A stretch of 64,000 nt of DNA from Papaver somniferum (taxonomy: Eukaryota; Streptophyta; Magnoliopsida; Ranunculales; Papaveraceae). The stretch is from assembly GCF_003573695.1 (NCBI RefSeq), contig NC_039368.1:13458360-13522359 (forward strand), read 5' to 3'. Position 1 is the first letter of the stretch; each line of letters opens with the position of its first letter. A program made the position numbers and the translations under genes. This document shows, in pieces, positions 58,128 through 64,000 of the stretch. A model generated the notes under the pieces. The model was not told the DNA's origin and did not search any database. It was given only the letters and a program-made list of their open reading frames with translations.

Positions 58128-58640
58128 GACGCTCTTTCCTAAAAGCGCCCCACACAAACGCTATTTCTGTGCACGCCCCATCGAAACGCATTTATTAATA
58201 ACGTCCCAACTAGACGCACTTATTAACAACGTCCTAACCAGACGCACTTATTAAAAACGTCCCAACCAGACGCCTCTTTCATGCACGCCCCACACAGACG
58301 CTTCTTCAATGCACGCCCCATTCAGACGCTCCTTCTATAAACGCCCCAATCAAACGCATCTTGTATAAACGTCTCACCCAGACGCATAAGCCATTAACGC
58401 CCGAAACATACGCACTTTATATCTCCGTATGAATGGGACGCACTTTTAATCCCCGTCCCTGTAGACGCACTTTCCATCCCCGTCCCATATCCGGCGTTAA
58501 TTATACCTACGCCTCAATCAAACGCGCATTATACCTACGTTTCACTCAAACGCATAATATAAAGCCGCCTAATCAACAAACGTGAATATAATTTCCGTCT
58601 GACATCGGGCGTGTGTATAAGTTACGCTTCACCAAATTTG
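58128..58640. repeat. right subterminal array of about 28-bp units
   Basis: Units such as AGACGCACTTATTAACAACG followed by TCCYAACC repeat about 16 times; each is quasi-palindromic around TTA/TAA with CpGs, as in the left arm. Confidence 0.8.
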
Positions 58641-58740
58641 GTGTTCTACCACTGCGCTTGAACACCCAGAATACCAAATTTTTTTGGTTTTTAGTCTTAC
58701 TTTTGGTATTTGGTCCGTCTCATGGCTGTGGTTGCTCTAA

Positions 58741-58870
58741 GGAATGGTATAATTAAACCACTACTGGGCTTCTTTAATAATATTCAAAGGATGAGGATTT
58801 TTGTTGTCTAACACTTTCTCGTTTCTCTCCTTCCAAAGAGTCTGTAATACATAGCTACTCATTCAAGTCT
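58741..58870 (-). pseudogene. LINE relic, upstream half of the split segment
   Basis: The minus strand reads LQTLWKERNEKVLDNKNPHP and LNIIKEAQ, the linker that precedes RNase H in plant L1 ORF2. It continues across the TAA target into 51432-51165, showing that the Harbinger element landed in this LINE. Confidence 0.65.
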
Positions 58871-60287
58871 GTTTGAATTAGAGTTTAGCTTTTATAATTT
58901 TAAAATATTCAAGTTAATGTTGTCCAACAATTTGACGAAAATAAAATTATTCCTTCTGATAGCTCAGATTTCTTATGTGCTAAATATTTCGGCTTAACAA
59001 TTTATTTTTTTATGCTGAATGGTTGGGTGAAGTGAAGTTGTTTCGAATTTCAAACATTTGTTTGATCCGTAACTTGAATGTTAAGTTTAGACAACCAATT
59101 TCCAACTCGAAACTTGAAGTTGAGTAACCATAAAAATTAATCTTAATATCTGTTTTTTTAGTCTGTGTTGATATTTATAATAATTTAATAAATGTCATTA
59201 TTTATTTTTAAGTACCATTTTGTTTATCCATTAGTACTTGAATCAATCTCTTTGTAGGATAAGCATAATATTATACAACTCTGTAGACAATAAGCCAACG
59301 ACAAATTATGTTTTATCGAAAAGCCGGTCACCAATTCCAAGAATTTGATTTGAAAGTTTAAGTTGTTTTTTTCGTGAATATGGAGAAGCATAGAGGAGCT
59401 ACTTATGAAAATGATCAGCAAGTACTGTCAAGTATAGTCCTATATCTCCTAACTTTGCATGTCATGATGGATATTATCTCTAATAATTACTTTAAACTTT
59501 CACTAAAATGCCAAAACTTTGCCAAATTATGTTGTGTTAGTGACGAGACTCGAGAGTGGATAAGAGCAAGCTAGTATTACTGATCTTTTAATTGGTTAGA
59601 CAAACTTTGTACAAATCCATCCCTGAAATAAAAGTTAATGTCTCATGAAATCTTAATCAAACATTTGCATTATCACTGGTGGGGAAACAAACATATCATG
59701 GACGAATTCAGTATTTATGGTCAGAAAACAAAACGGGGATCACCAATTCACCGATATACACAAGAAGAGGAAACTTTAATATTCGTACTTGCTGATCAAT
59801 CGTCTTAATTGGGTCTAGAGTCTAGATATCTTCCCTATCCCGTATGATACGTCAAAGAAAATTAGTACTGTATATAATATATGGTTCAATTCTTCGTCAA
59901 GATTTCTTCCCCATCCCAATAAGTAGGGCTGGGCTGACTTTCAAACCCACGTTCAAGTGTAATATTACCTTATCAGGAAATATCAAAACATGGCCACATT
60001 TTGAATGGGACCGAATCCTTCCGGCGTCAAAAAGTAACATGGGAAAATTTTGACAAGAGAATGTAATCCAAGTCTACGGAAATTATGATACTCGGCTAAA
60101 AAAAAAAGAATTAATCCATGAAAAAATTACAAAGCAAAAACCTTCGAGTTTCTCATGGTATAGCAAGTAAGGGAGGTCACCCACTGTAGTCCCGAAGACT
60201 AATAACTAGACACCACCACAAGTACGATACGGAAGTAAAAATATTACTAAGTATAATCAAACAGCTTAGATCGTCCGGTCCATTCAT
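58871..60287. other. intergenic, no gene recognised
   Basis: AT-rich DNA with only short frames (for example 66 codons at 59374) lacking domains. It contains the region downstream of the HMA gene. Confidence 0.4.
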
Positions 60288-61073
60288 TCAGTTAGTCATC
60301 AAGACTTCTTCCTCATCCCAAATACTAGCACTCTTCCCCATTTTCTGAAGAACTTTAATGACTTTTTCAGGTGTAACGTTACCGGAGACGGTCAACTTGT
60401 TGTTCTTTATATCAAAATCGTATGTCTCAAGATCTGCAAGCGTCAAAACAAAACCAAATCATTTATTGGGAACGCTCAAGTACTAAATTCTTGGTCATAT
60501 TGACTTCACAATTACTCATTTGGACCTTCATCAAAAATCCATTTTTCAACGGTCAAAACCTTGAAAATTTTGACATTTGACTAAATTCTCTCCCTCTGAA
60601 ATTCAAATGGCGTTTGACCAAATAATACTCTCCCTCTGAAATACTAATTCATCTGAGTTCAGTGTATTAAAAGCTGTTGCGAATAAAATAACATGGTCTA
60701 ATAGCAAGTGACGGGGGGAGCTGGTTCCTTATTAAAATGGGTGTGCGCCATTAGGATTCTCCTGATTACGTGATGATCGAGATCATTTTTTTATATTTGA
60801 GGAAGAATATTTCAGTCACAATCACTTCTAGAAGGGTGAATGAATAAAAGATTTAAATGATTGCGAAATAGAAAATACCTTCAATCTTCTTGATGGCCTT
60901 TCTGATTTTCTTCATACACTCTTCACAGTGCATGCCCACTTTTAACTCCACCACCTAACAACAACAACATCAGATATTAAATAACGACCACTCTCAGTAA
61001 ACACTCATTCTTGAGAGGAAAAAAAAAAGAGAAGGAAGCTGCAATAGAGATGGAGAGCACCTACATTCGTCAT
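60288..61073 (-). CDS. small heavy-metal-associated (HMA) domain protein
   Basis: Three exons (61073-61065, 60954-60879, 60433-60288) encode 76 residues. The first exon holds only MTN, with donor GTAGGT; phases 0 and 1 fit. The protein is one ferredoxin-like HMA domain: VVELKVGMHCEECMKKIRKA with the metal-binding Met-X-Cys-X2-Cys loop (M12, C14, C17), ETYDFDIKNNKLTVSGNV and TPEKVIKVLQKMGK. It ends WDEEEVLMTN without a C-terminal CaaX box, so it is not a farnesylated HIPP. Such proteins bind copper or similar metals as cytosolic chaperones or sensors. The exons are too short for simple frame finding, but splice sites and codons agree throughout. Confidence 0.85.
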
Positions 61074-61240
61074 TTTAGTTCAACTTCTAGTAGAAGAAGA
61101 AAGCTTAGCTTTTTGGTTGAGAGAGGCACCAAAATCAGATTTTGTTGTATGTTTATATCAGTAACTGGCTTCTTCAGCTGGAATGCAGAACTTAGAACGG
61201 GAACTCCAGTATATCGTAGAAACACAATGGCTTCCTTCAT

Positions 61241-61251
61241 CCATTTATATA
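61241..61251 (-). promoter_or_regulatory. TATA box of the HMA gene
   Basis: TATATAAATGG on the minus strand lies about 170 bases before the start codon. Confidence 0.5.
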
Positions 61252-61304
61252 GAATGAGAGTAGATGCTCGTGCTATTCTTGTCTGGTGGGCATACGTGCT
61301 CTAA

Positions 61305-64000
61305 TAATACGTAAGCAATCCAAATTCTTCTGTTAGGGAAAAGTAGGAGCAATGTTTGGCTCAAGCTTTAGACTTGAACTAGCCAGCCAGAGAGAGAGAG
61401 ATCAGTGCTCTAGCGTAGCTGTGTTAGCCAACAAGCACAAGCCAAGCCATTGCTGCTTTTCATCTTTATCAGCCATTTCATATCATCCCATAATATGCTT
61501 TGCAGCTAATATGGCAAAAGTTTGAAAAGCGAATTTCTCTTTATTTTTTTCCCATCCTACCTTTACAAAAAGAACGAATGCTGTGTGTTTGAATCTCCCT
61601 TTCAGAAACAAAAAAACAAAATTTTCTGTGATAAAAGTCTATATACGTGGTTTCCTTTGCTTCCTAGAAAGACTTTCGGTACCCAAATCAATCATGGAAA
61701 TATGAAACCAAAATAAACCTTTCCAATGCGAATCCGCGTCTACCTAACTTGTGCATTCCTAGCCGTGCAAAAGTGCACCAGAATATCGACATTTTTCAGG
61801 TACAGATGTTTCAGTTGCAAAATTGCAAAAATTGCCATCTGTATTGTAAATCCCCAGGAAATACATGGCTGGCTAAAACGGATAAGAGTTTTGAAGTAGG
61901 TTAACACACTTGGGACCAAGAGGACAAAGATTAAAAATCAATGATTCCCTTAAGATGGTACTTAAGTTTAGTTATGAAAGATAGTTATACACTTTGGATC
62001 TGTCCAGGAAGGAAATAAATTAACAGAGGCGAAAGAAAACAATTTGAAGATCCATCCAGTGGTAGAGCCGTACAAGAAAGTATAAACATGAACGATGGGG
62101 CACAGCTCCATGGAGGCACTGAAAAAGGGATGAAAAGTAGATAAGCACGAGTTAGTCTACGAACATCTTATTTAAAATTCACGCATAAAGTAGCTAACAA
62201 ACTAGTGCCTCTGAAAAGGTACTTCAATAATGAACAAACTATAAACGAAGCATAGAAGGAAATTCACAACACTGACTGAAAATGAAGTTTTGCTAGTTGC
62301 TCATTAATTGAAAATATCACATACGACACTTTACAACCATTTCAATGACCAAAGAAGAGATTAGCAATTTCTCAAAAAGGGGCAAAAGAGTTTAGGACTT
62401 GTGCACATGCAACTGATTAATAGGAAATTTCCCAGACATCATAATGAGGAAGAACCAGAGATAAGCACAAGTAATAAATGGTTATTATTATATCCACTAG
62501 TCGATATCTAAAGAATTTATTACCTTTTGTCGATATATCTATTATCTACAAATGCATTTTTCACTTTCTCATGTGCATGCTTTTAGCACAGGACAATAAA
62601 AGAACATATTCATAATATTTGAGGAATCCGCTTTTTAAAATTCTTGACTACATGTCTTAGATGCCTAGAAGCTTCATATGATGTATCACCTGGTTCAAGC
62701 AATTCTTCCCGAGTAAGCTCCAGTTGCATGTAACTTTGAAACAAACACTAAAACATCTCTCAAAGTTGAGTAAAAACATAGACCATCTCTTAGTGACTTT
62801 CATAGTAATAGAACTAATTTGACCATTGTATTGGCAAATCAAATTGTTGTTTTTTACGGTTTGCAGAACATATAATGTTTAGCTTAAACTAACAAAAAAA
62901 AAAAGATCAGCTTAATCTGAGTCAGATTAATAACAAGGCGGATTCAGGTCAAGTGTTAAGATTATCTTAAGGTTAATGCTAGCTAAGGTTGAGTAATACC
63001 TTTTGTATCCTATGCCTCAGCTATTAAGTTGTCTACCATTCATGATCGAAATGTCGCATGACAAAGACTCTCTTCTGCCCTCTTATACAAATAAATTTTC
63101 CGATTTTTCTATCATTCGAGCATGAATACAAATAGAAGTAAAAGGCTAAGTCATTAACCAAGTAGTAGCGAGACAAAATATTTATTCTTGTAGAAGCTAT
63201 TGATACTATATATTATGATAAAGTTGTATACCATGGTGGTTGTACTGTCTAAGATGTTCTAAGATGTTCATTATGTTGAAAACTTATATGATATAAATCT
63301 GATTCAATGAGAGCTACAAAGTGATTTATATGCAATAAAGAGATCATGTTATAGTGCTGAATTCTATCTGCAATCGTTGTTATCTTAATGTTGTACTGCG
63401 TGTTAATACCAGGAGCAATATTATTTTCTATCTAAGTTTTGTGCATAATCATATTTATGCCAAACATACGATGATTATGTAGCTCAACTTCCAACACCTA
63501 ACATAAAACATACTTAATAGAACCATATGAAATTGCAAACTTGACATTGCAGCATTCCAGGGTTAGGTTTGGCTTTAAATATGTATCCGAATGAAGTGAA
63601 ATTTATAGTATCCACTACTTAGGTATCGAAATTACTACTGGTAAACAAGTAAAAGGAAGCTATAGTAATGATGATAACCTTGAGCCTTCATCACGAAGAG
63701 GTGGTAGAAAGGGTTATAACAGTTTGATTTTGTTTTGAAGGGTATTCTTATAAAATTCAGAACCCCACCCCGTATAGGTTACTTTGTTCTGATATGGAGT
63801 CAAGAATGGAAACCATAGTCCAGCACTAACTCACTCCAATTCAACTAGTTAACACGGCTACAATATGTTACTAGAGAAACATCTCAGTGATTGGTGCTGG
63901 TATTCAAGAACTCTGCTGGAGACGTAAAAGTAGACTTGCAGTGTTCGGCTTGACGTAAAGGTAGACTTGCAGTTTCCAATTCCCATTCTTTCTCTTATTT
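61305..64000. other. no gene recognised; possible flank or introns of a gene beyond the window
   Basis: No frame over 64 codons, no repeat pair and no known transposon end were found. Minus-strand 62735-62610 reads ELTREELLEPGDTSYEASRH, which has a protein-like composition and a CAG|GTGATA donor-like site, but I cannot place it in a family. Confidence 0.35.

Larger units (their letters stand above)
51436..58737. mobile_element. PIF/Harbinger transposon with transposase, Myb-like and PMD genes
   Basis: The inverted ends are GAGCAACCACAGTCATGA (51436) and, reverse complemented, GAGCAACCACAGCCATGA (58737). They differ at one of 18 positions and are flanked by TAA on both sides (51433-51435, 58738-58740). 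A second shared box GCAGTGGTA lies about 65-85 bases inside each end. The element carries three intact genes: Myb/SANT-like (plus), DDE transposase (minus) and plant mobile domain protein (minus). Both arms hold CpG-containing quasi-palindromic repeats. Removing the element and one TAA rejoins a LINE relic. Harbinger elements normally need only the transposase and the Myb-like protein; the third gene is extra. Everything needed for movement appears present, so it may be autonomous or only recently silenced. Confidence 0.93.

Noticed and set aside
62657..62842. 61-codon minus-strand frame
   Set aside because: No domain; an alternative frame of the same DNA looks more protein-like but could not be assigned either.

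Overview
This window is nuclear DNA of a flowering plant, most likely a eudicot with a large, repeat-rich genome. The evidence is spliced genes with GT-AG introns, a two-domain WRKY factor, a CASP-like membrane protein, Sirevirus-type copia code, plant LINE, hAT, Helitron and Harbinger elements, and fragments of nuclear 18S rRNA. I cannot name the species. About 85-90% of the window is transposable-element sequence, much of it nested. Only three host genes are well supported: the CASP-like gene (45.9-46.8 kb), a group I WRKY gene (47.2-48.7 kb) and a small heavy-metal-associated (HMA) protein gene (60.3-61.1 kb).

Layout. 1-1042: debris of a DNA element with a GTTCGGC/GCCGAAC array. 1043-10913: a large non-coding LTR retroelement on the minus strand, with about 3-kb LTRs full of GC-rich tandem repeats. 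10.9-15.2 kb: a hAT-like end, a tandem TRIM (LTR-int-LTR-int-LTR) inside an inverted-repeat unit, a complete non-autonomous hAT with 8-bp target duplication, and a MITE. 15.9-18.4 kb: a TAA-flanked element carrying a broken plant mobile domain (PMD) gene. 18.9-20.1 kb: a dead hAT transposase and an inverted pair of 18S rRNA fragments. 20.5-36.7 kb: a decayed Sirevirus-like copia element split by an 899-bp solo LTR and by a second LTR, which itself holds a 6.8-kb fused LTR pair. 37.4 kb: a DNA topoisomerase II exon fragment. 39-43 kb: a LINE relic broken by a hAT. 43.5-44.8 kb: a non-autonomous Helitron. 49.1-50.3 kb: a compound repeat upstream of the WRKY gene.

The most interesting object is 51436-58737, a 7.3-kb PIF/Harbinger element. 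It has near-perfect terminal inverted repeats and a TAA duplication, and sits inside an old LINE. It carries an intact two-exon Myb/SANT-like gene, an intact DDE transposase with all three catalytic acidic residues, and an intact four-coding-exon PMD gene. Its ends carry arrays of about 28-bp quasi-palindromic, CpG-containing repeats. The smaller TAA-flanked element at 15.9-18.4 kb repeats the architecture (PMD gene plus palindromic subterminal repeats) without a transposase. The debris at the left edge may be a third case. This suggests a Harbinger lineage that has taken up a PMD gene as cargo or accessory.
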